Below are positions 25,555-38,410 of a DNA stretch of 64,000 bases, in pieces. Source of the DNA: Sphagnum compactum. Lineage: Eukaryota; Bryophyta; Sphagnopsida; Sphagnales. The stretch lies in assembly GCA_965153455.1 (NCBI GenBank), contig OZ234496.1:4039207-4103206 (forward strand), given 5' to 3'. The stretch's first letter is position 1; the number at the start of each line of letters is the position of its first letter. The translations under genes and the position numbers were made by a program. The notes under the pieces were generated by a model. It did no database searches. It was not told the origin of the DNA and saw nothing but the letters and a program-made list of their open reading frames with translations.

Positions 25555-25985
25555 AAATTCCACTTTTCATCCACACTTTTCTGTTACTTGACTTTGCTAT
25601 TTCTCTTTTCGGACGTTATTTTATGTTCCGTTTTCATCCACGTTTTCTTTTTTTCTGTTACTTGACTTTGCCCTTTTCGTTTTTATTTTTCCTCCTTTAG
25701 CCCTATTTAAGTTGTGCTTTCATCCAATTTTATTTTCTGTTACTTGACTTTACCATTTTCTTGCTTTTCCTTTAGCAGTATTTACATCCAGTATTTTTTT
25801 AATTTTTAATTTTTGTCTCTGTTACTTGATTTTTTCCCTCTTTTTTCAGCAGTATTTTAGTCCAGATTTCACACATTTGTTTTTGTTGCTTGATTTTCCC
25901 ATTTTTCTTTTTTTCATTAGTAGTATTTAAGTCCATTTTTCATCCATATTTTTCTGTTATTTTACTTTGTTATTTAAAAAAAATT
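25555..25985. repeat. ~75-80-bp tandem array, six degenerate units
   Basis: The core TTTTCATCCA...TTCTGTTACTTGACTTTG...CTTTAGCAGTATTTA recurs with CTGTTACTTGA at 25581, 25655, 25737 and 25819, then diverged near 25883 and 25954. Confidence 0.8.
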
Positions 25986-26749
25986 CTTTAGCAATATTTC
26001 TAATTTCTATGCCTTTGTGACAACGCTTTTTTTGAATTTTTCAATGTTGTTTAGTTGGCCTCTATCTTCTAGCTTGGGTGGATTGAGATGGCAAAATGCC
26101 AAGTGAAAATATTTTTGACATGGCTATATAAGTTGTATAGTTGTATTTTAATGGCAATATAGTTTTAGTTTAGTGTTTGAGCTTTGCGGTTACATGGACT
26201 TGTTACAAGTAGATGCAAGGTTGTTGGGGAAGTACAAGTGTTATAATAATTTGGCAACTTTCAATTGTACCAATGAGTGATTTGGCAAATGCAAATTGTA
26301 CTAGTGAGCAATATGGCAATTTGACAAATCCAAATAAAGCACATTTTGGAGTGCAATGCTCAACACTAGGCATTGACTCCAAGCATTCAAAAAGTTGAAC
26401 GTATAATCAAAGATTGTTGTGGGAATATAGATGGTAGTGGATGTTTTAGCATTCAAATAGTCCATGCATCAATTGACGTGAAAGTGCACAAACTAACCCT
26501 TACATAACGAAATTTCCCTTTATTTTGAACATGTGGATTCAAATGTGTGAATAATCTATGGGTAAGATATCAAATTCAAGTTGTAGTTAAAGATTAGTAA
26601 TTGATGATGACCAACCATCATTTGTAACAATCATAAAGTTAGGCTACAAAACAACAGCTAATTTGTGATAGGCACAATTAAAGGTTTAAGGTGACAAAGC
26701 AATTGGTCATACCATGTGATTATTTGAATTAGATAAGTAGCAAAAAAGT
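25986..26749. other. AT-rich intergenic DNA
   Basis: No gene recognised; a few GTACAAATTGC/TTGGCAA short repeats around 26220-26330. Confidence 0.5.
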
Positions 26750-27707
26750 CCTTTGTCTTTAAAGATATTTCAATCATCCCCTATTCAACATCATTGCCTT
26801 TAGGCTCTTGTTTTGTGCCATCAAATTCAATAAATTCATTGAGAGCAAGGAGGGCCAACTCACATGGCTTGCTCTTACAAACAACCCTTCTCTCATCAAG
26901 TTTTGCAACAATAGTTCCTTCTCATGCCCTTGCATAAGGATAACATCTTACTTAAGGTCCTATGAAGATCCTACCTAACAATTAATAGTCTATTTAGCCC
27001 CTTTGCCATTATTGACAAACACATGTTGAGACTGAAAGGATGCAAATGGGTTCTAAATTAAACTCCTTGAAGATCACATAGCATTGTGAAATTTACAAAT
27101 GATGAGATGATACCAAAACCAAATGTGTACCAAGGTGAAGAGGACACACACTTAGCTTTTTTCTAGAGTCAAGATAACCATTTAGGAGGGCACACATGCT
27201 TGGATATTCCTTTGCAATGGCATGAATAATTGCTCTTGATGTTTTTGTATGGGCCACAAGTGCCTTTAACATATACACAACAATGGTCAACAATTATTAT
27301 AGTGCTTTGGGGTTAGGTAAACCACTAATTTGAAGGATTGGATGTTGGTAAAGCATGAGATGTTTAATACCATATTGCATGGTGTGATTCATGAACAAAG
27401 ACTTCTCTTGATTTCTTCCTTGTTTGGATCAATTTTGCAACATGGTCCCCAACGTTATTTACAAATAGAGGTGTCAAGTTTTATTTACACAATAACACAT
27501 CACTTTAGCAAGTTTTACATATCACACAATGGAACCTTAATGTTGGAACATACACCTAGAAGAAGAAAAAAAAACTTACAACTTTTCCATTCACATTAAT
27601 CTACAACTCCCTTAAATTTTTTTCTATGAAGGTTTAGTTGAAAGGGCATGTAGAAAGACTCCACATAAGGCCTATCACATGATTTGCCACCTTTGCTTTA
27701 TCCAAAC

Positions 27708-28260
27708 ACAATAATGAACACATTCCATTGTAGTTAATCATTGTTTACACCAATGCTTGCAATGCCATTGCATATATATTCAACACAACCACCAAAGGCA
27801 TCAAAGCTATATCACATGCATAAACATACATACCATACATGTCAATGAAGTTTGGTGTTAGATAATTCTCAAACGTGTGAGTCAGAGGAAATATATATTT
27901 TGAAATGACCCTACCAAAATTTTCAACAATTGAACTTTGAACCTATTGAATATGGTAAATAACCTTGCCATTGGGTTCCCAGTATGGATTAAAAATGTAA
28001 ATGGGATCTTGTACGTTTATATTCAATTGCCAAATCTCTAAAATGTTTGAATTTGGGATGCTCATAAGGTGCTTAACAAGTTGTTGACTGAACTCATTTT
28101 TTGAAATAATGAAATATTTCTACAAAACATATTTATTCTCAATGGTAGGTATCATAACACCTATCTTTTGATGACATCTATTGAATATGTAGGAGTCCAA
28201 GATATAATTTTCATTGAAACCATTTGTTAGGTTTTGTCTCTCATGAGCAAGAAAGTAAGG
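27708..28260 (-). pseudogene. Unidentified decayed coding sequence
   Basis: One minus-strand frame from 28260 to about 27750 reads ~165 codons with only two internal stops, starting PYFLAHERQNLTNGFNENY and including LEIWQLNINVQDPIYIFNP and ENYLTPNFIDMYGMYVYAC. This is far more open than chance in such AT-rich DNA, and the residue mix is protein-like. Further fragments lie upstream (to about 28690) and downstream (to about 27100), in other frames. I cannot name the family. Confidence 0.4.
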
Positions 28261-28699
28261 AGGAAATAATATTATTTACTAAATGAGAAGACACTTCCAC
28301 CTAGATTCACCATCCTGAAATCAAGTGCCTAGTTTTTGTTTCCCATTCAAGACCCCAAAAGAACAAGTTGCTTGAAGATTATTGCCATAATTCAAAATGG
28401 AGGCCATACTTGCCAATATCCTTATCATTGTGTGTTTAGGTTTGGTGCATGATTGTTGGGTGTTTTCATAATATATATACATAAACTGTAATTACATCAT
28501 GAAGGAAAACATTTTTGGCAAGGTCAAATAAATGGCAGTAAATGTAATGATTTTCATTTGTGATCCCAATGCAAGTTTGCCTTGGCTTGGAGTATTTTCA
28601 AGGTCCTTGAACTCAGATTGTGATTCAACAAAACAATTTGCACTAGGTTGCTTCAATTGCCTTAGTATGGACTTCTCCACAACATCATATTGATATAAA

Positions 28700-29999
28700 T
28701 GTCAAAAACATTATTCTATCTTGAAAATTTTTCATTATAGCCCACCCTTTTTTTCAACATGTTCACTTGAAAATTATGATTTAAAACTTGATACCACAAC
28801 AATAGGAGCTCAATTAAAAGCTTAAAAAAGATTATTTAACCCCAAATGGAATGTGTTTCTACCATAGGGAAGTTAGCTTGCATGGAAAAACAAATCTATT
28901 TATAAGTTGTTATTAACTGAAAATGTTTTCAAAGGTGTAGCATATATGTGGAGGCTAAAATCATTAATACAAGGCTGGTAAAAATGTTTTTTGTTTTCGT
29001 ATAATGTGTAAGAACATACAAGAGTAATTTACCATGAGAAGGTAATGATCACACACTTAATGGGTTGTGGTGCATATATTATTTGCATATCTAGATGGAA
29101 CAATGTTGTTACAGAAAGACATGCTAACAAAAAGTTCAAAAAGAGAAGGAAACTTTTGAGCATCAAAAGAGAAGAACACATATGACATCGAACATAGAAG
29201 AACAATCAAGTGTACACCCTAGTACAAGTATTGCTAAATTGAATAACAAGTTTTGTAACATCTTGAAACGTCATCCAAAGAAATTTTCATTGTTCTATGA
29301 TTAAAAGATATGTCAAAATTTGTTAATTATAATACTAGGTGAAAACATGGTTAGGTGGTTCAAAAGTGTCATTTGAAAGTTCAAATTTTACACTAGTTAA
29401 AACTATCATAATGTGACATTTAACAAACTATGTTATCCAATGTGCATTCCCTTATGCTTATGGTTAAAATATCGATAAACCACCTTATAAATATATGTAG
29501 ACATGTGATTGGTTAAAATTCTATGAAAGTTTGAAATATTGAATTGTGAAATGGATTATGAATAAAATGAGATAATTTTTTGTAAATTAATTTTAAAAAT
29601 AAAAAAACCTATATCAGGGTGCGAGTACAAAGAAAGGAGACCAAAACCATGCCAAATAGTGATGAAAACTATGAACTTTTTTACATATGTTTCTCTTGTG
29701 TCATTTTAAAGTTATGTTAATCAATCCAAATTATGTTAAGTGACTAGTATGAAAATTGAGAAATTCAAATTAAAATTTCATTAAATTAAAATTTGGGTTT
29801 TGGTTTTAAAAAAGGATGTTTGAACTTGAATAGGTTTTGCTTCAGATGTGATTAATTTTACAAAGGATTAGGTAAAAGACTATTGTAATAACGTAATTTT
29901 GATGGTAGAAAAAATTAAATGATAACACCCTAGTACCCAAGTTAAAAAAACACTCATAATTAAAAAGATATGGAATCTTAAAATTTAAAAATTCAAAAT
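28700..29999. other. AT-rich intergenic DNA
   Basis: Nothing recognisable. Confidence 0.6.
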
Positions 30000-30310
30000 A
30001 TTGTTCAAATTAAAAAAAATTCAAGAGTCTTTACCACATGTAAATGGGGTGTGATGTGCATGACATACAAAACAAAGTTGTAGTTTATGATACAAAAAAA
30101 AAAAAAAAACCTCAAATAGTTAGCATATTTTGGTATGACTCAAAATTATGATAAATTTTCAAGATGAAATACAAATTTGACAGAATTTTGCACATTTTGA
30201 AAAATTCATATTTATTCAACAATGATTAACACAAAACATGTGATCTATTGGGGGCAACTGTGTGTATTTTTAGTAACAACTTGCAAAAGATTTCATTCAA
30301 AAAATTATTT
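30000..30310 (+). repeat. Dispersed ~300-bp repeat, copy 1
   Basis: Shares with 57300-57600 the ordered blocks TTTACCACATG, GGGGTGTGATGTGCATGACAT, TTTGGTAT, AAAAATTCATA, GATTAACA-AAAACATG and a final TTTC-TTCAAA. Same orientation, 27 kb apart. Probable transposon relic. Confidence 0.65.
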
Positions 30311-30432
30311 GATATGAAAAAATGAAAAAAGACTAAAAATGACTCAGAGTCTTTTTGTAAAGTAATCCCATTGGCTCCTTTCTACAAACTTGCACCCATC
30401 AAGAAAGTTTCAATGTATTTTACTTTTACACT

Positions 30433-30640
30433 CTTCATTTTAATTGGCATTATTTTTTAATTTCAATTTTCATAGTACCATGTCATGTTTTGTGAATCCA
30501 CATGTAAATATTATATACATGACAAAAGCTCTTACACACTTCATTTTATGTGGGATTATTTTTTAATTTCAATTTTCATAGTACCAAGTCATGTTTTTTG
30601 AATTCACATGTAAATATTATATACAAGACAAAAGCAATGT
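30433..30640. repeat. 106-bp tandem duplication
   Basis: CTTCATTTT at 30433 and 30539 begins two near-identical units sharing TTTCAATTTTCATAGTACCA and CACATGTAAATATTATATAC. Confidence 0.9.
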
Positions 30641-31480
30641 TGTTATTTCAAAAGTTCATTAAAATTCATCCTTATTTTAATATGAATTAGTACTATTGTC
30701 TATTACAACATGGACAATTAGAACATTGGCAAAATAAATGTTAACTATGATTTTACATTTAAAGTTCATCTATAATTTAAAAAATCAACGACTATGACAA
30801 TCCAAGTTGTCCACCTATTTGTGCTTTCACCCCACCAAACAAAGAATAATTCAAGCCTTTTAATAGAAACTTTTTGTTGCCACAATGTTATTAACATTAA
30901 GGTCTTACCAAAATCAAAATTCAGTAGTAATCAATTGGCTGTTAACCAAGAAATTAGCATATAAGTAATCCCCCATGAACGAAATGCAAATATCTTTGGC
31001 CTTCAACTAGACTTGTAGACTACAATGTGCATCTAACAATTTGAGCCAAAGATCCAATTAATTATTATTAGGGTATAATGGTGAGTTTTGGAAAAGATTG
31101 AGGAGAATCAATGCCAACTTTAACAAAACATCAAATTAGGTTAACCACAATCTTTTGATAATTAAGTTAGAGTATTACAAACATGTCCTCATTTGATGAT
31201 GTATTTCACCCAACATGCATTCAACATTGCATGGGAAAAGGAAAAAGAAGGCCAATTTTTTTTGTGTTCCCACCATATTCCTAATGTGTTCCTCAAGGAT
31301 GTTCCCAATAATATTACACTTTATCCCATAACCAATTGTAAGGAATGTATCATGCACATGACAACACACTATTGAATGAAACCTCCTAATCATATCACAT
31401 ATCTTGATGTTTTATGGCATTTTCATACATTCTTGATTCACTTTTGCACATTCTTTGTCAATGGGTGGTTGAAACTATTG
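30641..31480. other. AT-rich intergenic DNA
   Basis: No gene recognised. Confidence 0.6.
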
Positions 31481-31483
31481 TTG

Positions 31484-31552
31484 GGCAGTTCTCACTTTTT
31501 GTGAGAACCAACCGATTCCAGTTCTCTCATGATGTTATGAAGCCTATCGAGT

Positions 31553-31585
<33 letters not shown>

Positions 31586-31680
31586 TTTGAGCTAGTGAGA
31601 GCCGTTTAGGTTATCAAGTTTTTTTTTCCCAACTCACTTGGTTCTAAGATAGGGCAGTTCTCATATATACAACAACTGGA
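31484..31680. repeat. GGTTCTCAC foldback island with TA microsatellite
   Basis: GCAGTTCTCACTTTTTGTGAGAACC is a foldback at about 31493-31517. A (TA)n run occupies about 31552-31580, and GGGCAGTTCTCA recurs near 31652. Related motifs lie at 32810-32940 and 36335-36380. Confidence 0.6.
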
Positions 31681-31744
31681 TTTCACAACCTAATTATTAT
31701 TATTTTTTATTAATTAAGATCAGTTTTAATAATGAAATAATTAC

Positions 31745-32080
31745 TTAATCCAAGGAAAAGAGCAGCACCATGTGAGAAGAGTAACATCGACCGGAAAAGA
31801 ATTCGAGCAATGGGAAAAGAGTAATAATAGTAAAGAGAAGAGTAATAACAATAAAGAGAGAAAAGTAATAATTGGAGAAGAGGAATAGTAGGGAAAAAAA
31901 AGTAATAACAATAAAGAGAGAAGAATAATAATGGAAGAAGAGTAATAGAAGTAAGAGGAATAAAAGTAATAGCAAGAGGAGAAGAATAGCAGGCCCAAGC
32001 GAGAACAAGAGGAGCCAATAGTAGCAGCCCCATGTGAGAAGAAGAAGAAGAGCCGATAGCAGGAGCCCCATGTGAGAAGA
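31745..32080. repeat. Purine-rich GAAGAGTAATAA tandem array
   Basis: Repeats of AAGAGTAATAA-CAATAAAGAGAG fill about 31800-31990, and CCCCATGTGAGAAGA repeats near 31770, 32025 and 32066. Three minus-strand frames of 129-136 codons overlap here because of the repetition and are not genes. Confidence 0.8.
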
Positions 32081-32106
32081 AGAATTGGAACCAATGAACC
32101 AAATAT

Positions 32107-32717
32107 GTTTAGGGTAGAGAGGCTCATCACCGATCACCTGCTTATGATTGAACACTTACGTATATCTTCATCATATGTGCTTCATTTTGAGTGATTTAAC
32201 ATGTTAAGGGAGTGTTACCTCAAGCTTTAGAAATCATCTTTGAAGTGAAAAAGAAAAGCAATAATGAAAAAATAACAAGAAGCTTTTCCAACTTATAAAA
32301 TGCATTTTTATTTATTTATTTTCTCTTTTTGAATCCCTCTTTCTTTCAAATCTCATAACTTTCTTATTTTTTTATTCATTTTAAACAATTTAAAGTGTTA
32401 TAGGAGCTTCACTTGAAGTTGTACAAATTATCTTTATACTTTAATAATAACAACGCAACATACAAAGAATTTTTTGGGTGTTCAAGAATCGACCTTTGTA
32501 AGATTTGGTGGTTTGTTTTTTTGAATTCTTGACCCCTTTACTTTGGGATGACATAACTTTTTTAGTTTTAATCTGTTTTTGACGATTTTTAGTGCACTAG
32601 ATGTGCCAATAGGAGAGGTTCAAGTTTTGTTTGGACACTAAAAACAACGGAGCCTTCCTGTTCGATTTGGTTTGCCCTGAGCACTTAAATGTCCAGTCAC
32701 TGGCTGGTCTACCCCAA
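32107..32717 (+). mobile_element. ~0.6-kb TIR element, copy 1
   Basis: Left end TTTAGGGTAGAG...CTCATCA-CGATCACCTGC and right end CTGAGCACTTAAATG...GGCTGGTCTACCCC align along their whole length with the reverse complement of 39119-39692. Internal sub-repeats (GTTATAGGAGC...CAAATTATCTTT) occur two to three times. No coding capacity: a non-autonomous element. Confidence 0.75.
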
Positions 32718-35028
32718 GACCCTGAGAATTGGATTCATATTTTCATTTGAAAAGCCATCTGGTTCTTTCTTTTCTTTTTAAAAAAATTCTGATTTCAGTT
32801 CTCCTAATCAGTTCTCACATGGGTTAGTTCTCACATGGGTGAGAACCTTAAAATTGGTTTTCAACCAGATTTTCACCCAAAATGAGAATAGTCGTTTCTC
32901 AATGTGAGAACCGAACTGAGAACTGAGTCACCCTGTGACAATCACACAACACTGGGTGAAACTCATTACTCACACACTTCAATGTATTGTAACCTGTAAG
33001 ATTGGTGCTCTCATATAATTGATAATGTCAAGGAGGTAACCTGCACACTCTTGTTGGTTATGTAATCCAAAATGTTTGCCCAAGGTTGAACTCCCATAAT
33101 CTATATAGCAGGGTCATTTAGGAGAGGATGTCTATAGATTTATTTTGGGAGTGAGAACTTCTACTTAGGGGAGTGTCCAAATCTTCAAAAGTTTTATTTG
33201 TGATAGGTCAATTAAAGTGGGCCATTTGTGGGGGGGATAAAAAAAAACTGAACTTAAATGAGCCACCATTCTGTTAGGTGCAAATGGGTTCTTCCAGGGC
33301 GTGTTCAAAAGCATAATCAGTTTTCAGACCGCTGATTCACATCTCAAGTGTGTTCACACCTGTCCAGTCACAAACAAAACCTACCAAAACAGGACCCCAA
33401 AACCTAAGACAAGAACTAGACTTGGTTTTGAAACTTTTGTCAATTGGAACTAAAAGTTCAAGAATTTGATGATTTCTGGCAGGTCGTTTACTTACTTCGG
33501 GTAAAGCCCTTTGGTCAAAAGCATTATCAAAATCAGACCTGCACTTGGCTATGCCTGAAAACTATGCAAGTACCAGTTATGAATGTTTAGACGTTTGTGT
33601 ATTAGTAACACATATCCACTTTTTTACCCCAAAAGAGGTGTAATATGATAGGGGTACTCAGACTTTACTCATCTATCATAAAACTTAATTTTTTGTATAC
33701 TCAAACCCTAACCTAATGGAAAGAATTCAGTGATAATACATCCTTAATTAATGGGTGAATGAATTGAAAGAAATTATGTATCCTTACTTGAGGATATATA
33801 TGAGAAAACACACCCACATGACAATGGTTGTCCCATGTTTGGATGAGTATATATAGGCCTGCACTTGGTATTGACATTAATATCAAAAACCATTTCAAGC
33901 CAATATTATCTCAAGTAATACCAATGGGTGGAAATATAGTGTGGTGGACCAATTTGGGCAAATGCAAAGTTCACACATGAATACACAAATTTTGGAATCT
34001 CTTTGTTAATCCTGTCACAATTCCAAGCCCTAGGATTAGGGCCATCTTTGAAAATCCATAATTAAAAAAAATGATTCAATCACTTTGATCTATAACTTAT
34101 TTTTTTCATATATAATTTCATTATAATGATTAATATCAATGTGGAATTTTTTTTCAATTCATTTATTTATCTATTTTTAAATATAATTATTTTTAGATAG
34201 AAAAATTGTTGGATAGTCATTGTGCTTTAAGCCTTATTGAATGAAGTCATTAACTTCACATCATTCAAAGTATTGATAATACAAAAACATATTGTTCCTA
34301 AATAGTTTTTTCTAATTCTTAAACTTTACGTCCATTAGAGATTTTCTTAAATATATCACTACAGAATGCACGTGTAAAATTTTTAAAAATTGATTTAGAG
34401 ATCTCATCAATAATATGTTTGGTCAACTCATGACATTCATATTTCTAATCTGTAACATAATAGATCTACAAATTAAAAAAAATCTACAGACATAATGTAA
34501 TCATTTTTAATTAGAAAAATGTAGTAGGGACCTAAGATAATATTAAATATATACCTACCTTGAATATGAGGCTAAAATTAGTTGTTGACCCAATACGAAG
34601 AGGAAAAATGTGAAATACCCCTAGTGAGCCATATTGTCCGAGTGTCAATGTGGCACCCTTCATGGTTTTGCATGGGCTTTGATGAATGGTTTTTCCAAAA
34701 AAACAAAATTTAAATACAATAATTTAGGATCCTATGCTTGGATATGGCAAGAATGAAGCTTGTGGCGGGGTACTGATTCTTGCGTTCTTGAAGTCATGAG
34801 TTTAATTAAACTTGACACCGAACAACAAAACATACAGGTGTTTTAAATCTTTAAGCATGACAAATGTTGATCAAGAACTTTGTTCTATGCAAAAAACCAC
34901 ATAAGATTCCAACAAAAGGCTCTAGATAAAGTTCAAGTATGGGGTATTTAGTGCCCCACGTATGAGGACTAGAGCTCTAATGTTCAAAGTTGAAATGATG
35001 CCAACATTGACTATAACATAGCCAATTG
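32718..35028. other. Intergenic DNA
   Basis: GTTCTCACATGGG foldback motifs at about 32810-32940; otherwise no gene or named element. Confidence 0.5.
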
Positions 35029-35208
35029 AGAGCATCTCCAGCCGTGCTCAGTATGCGATCCTGCACAGTCAAACCGCCGTATGTTTGGGTTTTCTTCATG
35101 CGGTTTCAGTTTTATTGGTAGGGTTGCAAAAGAGTACATAATTAAACTTGGATGTGAAAAGTATTTTCACAGAGAGAGTCACATACTCAGCACCGCTGGA
35201 GATGCTCT
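35029..35208. mobile_element. 180-bp MITE
   Basis: Terminal inverted repeats AGAGCATCTCCAGC (35029-35042) and the complement ending 35208 extend inward (GTGCT-AGTATG) to about 30 bp. No coding capacity. AGAGCATCTCCA-type ends are typical of plant non-autonomous DNA transposons. A target-site duplication was not clear, so the superfamily is open. Confidence 0.88.
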
Positions 35209-35459
35209 GACAACTTGAAAACATGTGTAAATGCATCATGTGGCACACCAATATAGTTTCTATTGTTATTGCTTTGTTTGTAAGGATGCAAGCCAAACCA
35301 TGTTGGAAGTCAATTTGAAAAGTTTATTAAGTCTTGATCAGCACTACAATGACAAATTGTCGGAGGTCCACTTGTAAGTTTTGAATGTAGTTGGTATTCT
35401 ATATACTAAAGGACGTCGTGGTTGTGAAGCTTCAGGATGAAATGAAGCTTTCCATCCAT
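35209..35459. other. Intergenic DNA
   Basis: No gene; short CATCCATC repeats at about 35452-35475. Confidence 0.5.
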
Positions 35460-35574
35460 CCATCCGTCATCCATCCAAACAGAACAAATATATATTTTTA
35501 AAAGGGAAAAAACTAGAAAAAAAATAAAAACAGAAAAACGCTTTAACAATTAGAAACTTTTTGTAAACACTTAA

Positions 35575-36245
35575 ACATGAAACAAAAAAGGGAAATACAG
35601 TAAAATAATCTTTAAAAAAAATTAGATGACAAAAAATAAGAAACAAAACAGAGAGCAAAAGAAAGAGAAAAAAAACCATACTTGAAAAAAAAAAGAGGTT
35701 TGCCTTCTTTTTCCAAACAAACAAACAAAAATAAAAAATTTTTTTAAAAATATTTTTAGTATAAAACATATTAGAAAAACTAGAATTTTTTTGGAAAAGA
35801 AAATAGAAACTAAATAAATAAATAAATGCATAAAAATAGAAAAAAAATGAAGATAGACAAAATAAGAATAGAAAAATTAAAACATGAAACAAACATAAAC
35901 AAAAAAGTAAAACACAAAAACTATAAAAAAGGAATGGAAACAAATGAAACAAGGAAAGGGAAATACAGTAAAATCATTTTAAAAGGAAAAAATTACAAAA
36001 AAGAAGAGACCAAATAAAGAGTAGAAAATAAGAAAAAATAAAACTTATAACAATGAAGAAAAACCCTACTTGAAAAAGAATGAGGTGTGTCTTCTTTCTC
36101 CAAACTTCAAACTTGCATCCAAATAAAGAAAAATACAAAAGTGAAAAAGAAACACGTGAAAATAATAAAAAACAGAAAACACATTAAAAAAAAAAGAAGA
36201 TAAAAGTTTTTAAAAAAAACTAAAACATGAACCAAACATTGTTGA
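35575..36245. repeat. 368-bp tandem duplication of A-rich DNA
   Basis: GGAAATACAGTAAAAT at 35591 and 35959, CTACTTGAAAAA and TCTTCTTTNTCCAAAC in both halves, and ACATGAA-CAAACAT at both ends show two diverged 368-bp units. The 161-codon minus-strand frame here is low-complexity Phe/Leu and not a gene. Confidence 0.8.
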
Positions 36246-36751
36246 AATAACACACCTGTGCATTAGGCATGGGGTTCAAACTAGTAATAACATAATTGGT
36301 ATACTAGTCAAAGAGAAGTTACCTGTGTTGGGTGGTTCTTTCATTTTGTTGAGAACTGCCAGTTTTGGTTCTTTTCGAAACTTTAGAAAATTGCCCAAAT
36401 TCCTTGATTTTTAAGAAACATTCAAGCTTCAAAGAATTGACCAGGGTTTCATATTCAAATTTTCTTTTTCTGAAGTCAATTCTCACAAACGTGATAATTG
36501 TTATTTTTCATTGATCATTCTTTTCACATGGTTATCACAATTTTTAAATTCAAATGTTTTTAATAAAAACGAAAATTTTCAAATTAAACGTGACATTGCC
36601 TTTTCAAGCATCCTGCTAGTCTTTGTTGTCTTTTTATTCTCTACTATCCTGCAATGGATCAAAGTTGGTCTCCACATGCATTGACTTATCTATCTATGAA
36701 GGAGTGTAGTTTGTTTTGTATTGTAGATAGGAGATCCATCGAACCGGGATG

Positions 36752-36855
36752 CTTCACATCATGTTCTTGGTGTCTTTGGAAAGCTCTTGATGAGGAGGGG
36801 TGCATGGGCCACTGTAAGTACTTGAATATTGAATGATTTCTTCACTGAAAATGGT
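36752..36855 (+). repeat. Short dispersed repeat, copy 1 (internally deleted)
   Basis: TTCTTGGTGTCTTTGGAAAGCTCTTGATGAGGAGGGGTGCA ends in TTGAATGATTTCTTCACTGAAAAT. Compared with copies 2 and 3 the middle is about 26-28 bp shorter. Confidence 0.7.
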
Positions 36856-37671
36856 GAATGGTGAATGGTTTTCATTCCAAGTATCAAAAGTTTTTAGAAT
36901 GAGAACTGATGTGAAAGCTGCCTAAAAATTGTGATCATTTTTACTTAATATTTTTAGCTTGGTTGTTTTTCTTGTAGCAATTTGGTGATTTGTAAATTTT
37001 TTATGAATTAAAAAAAAACTATTATTCACTATTTCAACAAGACTTACCCAAGGCTTTTATCATTGTTTGCAGTTCCTCAATTTGTAAGCTTAAAATCAAG
37101 GGTTCAAGTTGCAAGGTTCTTGTGACCTAGACTCGAGCCAACACCCAAACTTGTGAAAACTCGCACAAGAACTAGACTGTGAACCTAGCCTTTCACTAGA
37201 TGTGGAACCAAAACTAGAGCCTTGGAGAAGGCTAATCAACATATTATTCATTGGGTACTATGCACATTGAACTTTTATTGAAGCATTTCAATAAGTTACA
37301 CTTTATAACTATGTAATCATTTTAAATTACTTGTAAAACTCCATATCCATACAATCCAAAGTCCTAGTTTGTTATAAAATTCAATACCTATACAACTTCC
37401 ACCTTGGGCAATGTTTAGTTCAAACTAGGCCAAGAGGTTCTTGAAGTTGAAAATGAGCCAAAATCGAGACCAAAGGGTTTAAAAAATGGAAGAATTGGGC
37501 TCAAACCTGCAACATAGAGAACCACAATGTCAAAACTAGGATTGAAGGTTCTTCCAAAATTCAAAGAATCGCCTGGCCACAAGTTTGAAAAAACGTAATA
37601 CCCATCCCCATGAAAAATTGGTTTTCATGTCAATTTTAATGGGTCTTATGTCCATTATTTCCATGTGGTAG

Positions 37672-37695
37672 CCCCCCCCCCCCCCCCCCCCCCCC
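37672..37695. repeat. Poly-C run (24 C)
   Basis: Uninterrupted C homopolymer in AT-rich DNA. Confidence 0.95.
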
Positions 37696-38410
37696 AACTT
37701 TAGGGATCACCTCCACTAAGTAGACAAGTGGTAACCACAAACCTTTTTTTACTTATTACCGACCGAAACGTGTTTTTGTATGAAGAGTCAAGACTGCATT
37801 GTGAGTAGGGTGGGATCATGGATGCACCTTTAGGAACTAACATTTGGAAGTTTCAGCAATGATCAGCATGTACATCTTAATAAGAAAATAGGAAATATAT
37901 TACTATTTCAAAACTTGTTTTTTTGTTGGTTTTAAGGGCCCAGTAGTGGAAGAGTGGCTCATTTGATTGAATAGGTTTACCAATCTACTTGGAGTTCATT
38001 ATTGGATGATCCATCCATCACTTGTTTGTTCACATCTATCTATGAAGCAAGGTAGTTTGTTGGCCTTGCCTACCAAGGCAAGAATATTGTGTTTAGATTC
38101 ATTATAGAGTATAGTAACTCAAGGGATTTTGGCTCCTATGAAGTAGGTCTATGTTATACAAGGATTTTTGAAAGATGAGATTTTGGCTTTTGTTGAAATG
38201 TGAGATTAGTTATAGAGTTATGGTATCTTGAAGGATTTTGGTTTCTTTTAGAGGATTTTTTTTGAAGATCATGTTTTTTGCATGGTGAAATATTTGAATT
38301 TCCATAATTCTTCTTTTGCCTTAAGATATTTTTAATGTAAATGGCAAGGCCACATTGTGACACAGCCCTTGTTTTATTGTGTCACATTGCGATCCCCCAA
38401 ACCACCTGGT

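Noticed and set aside
31710-32155. Three overlapping minus-strand frames of 129-136 codons
   Set aside because: All three frames are open because of the GAAGAGTAATAA array; composition is Leu/Ser/Tyr repeats.
35467-35952. 161-codon minus-strand frame rich in Phe/Leu
   Set aside because: It lies in A-rich low-complexity DNA that is tandemly duplicated; no motif beyond poly-Phe/Leu.
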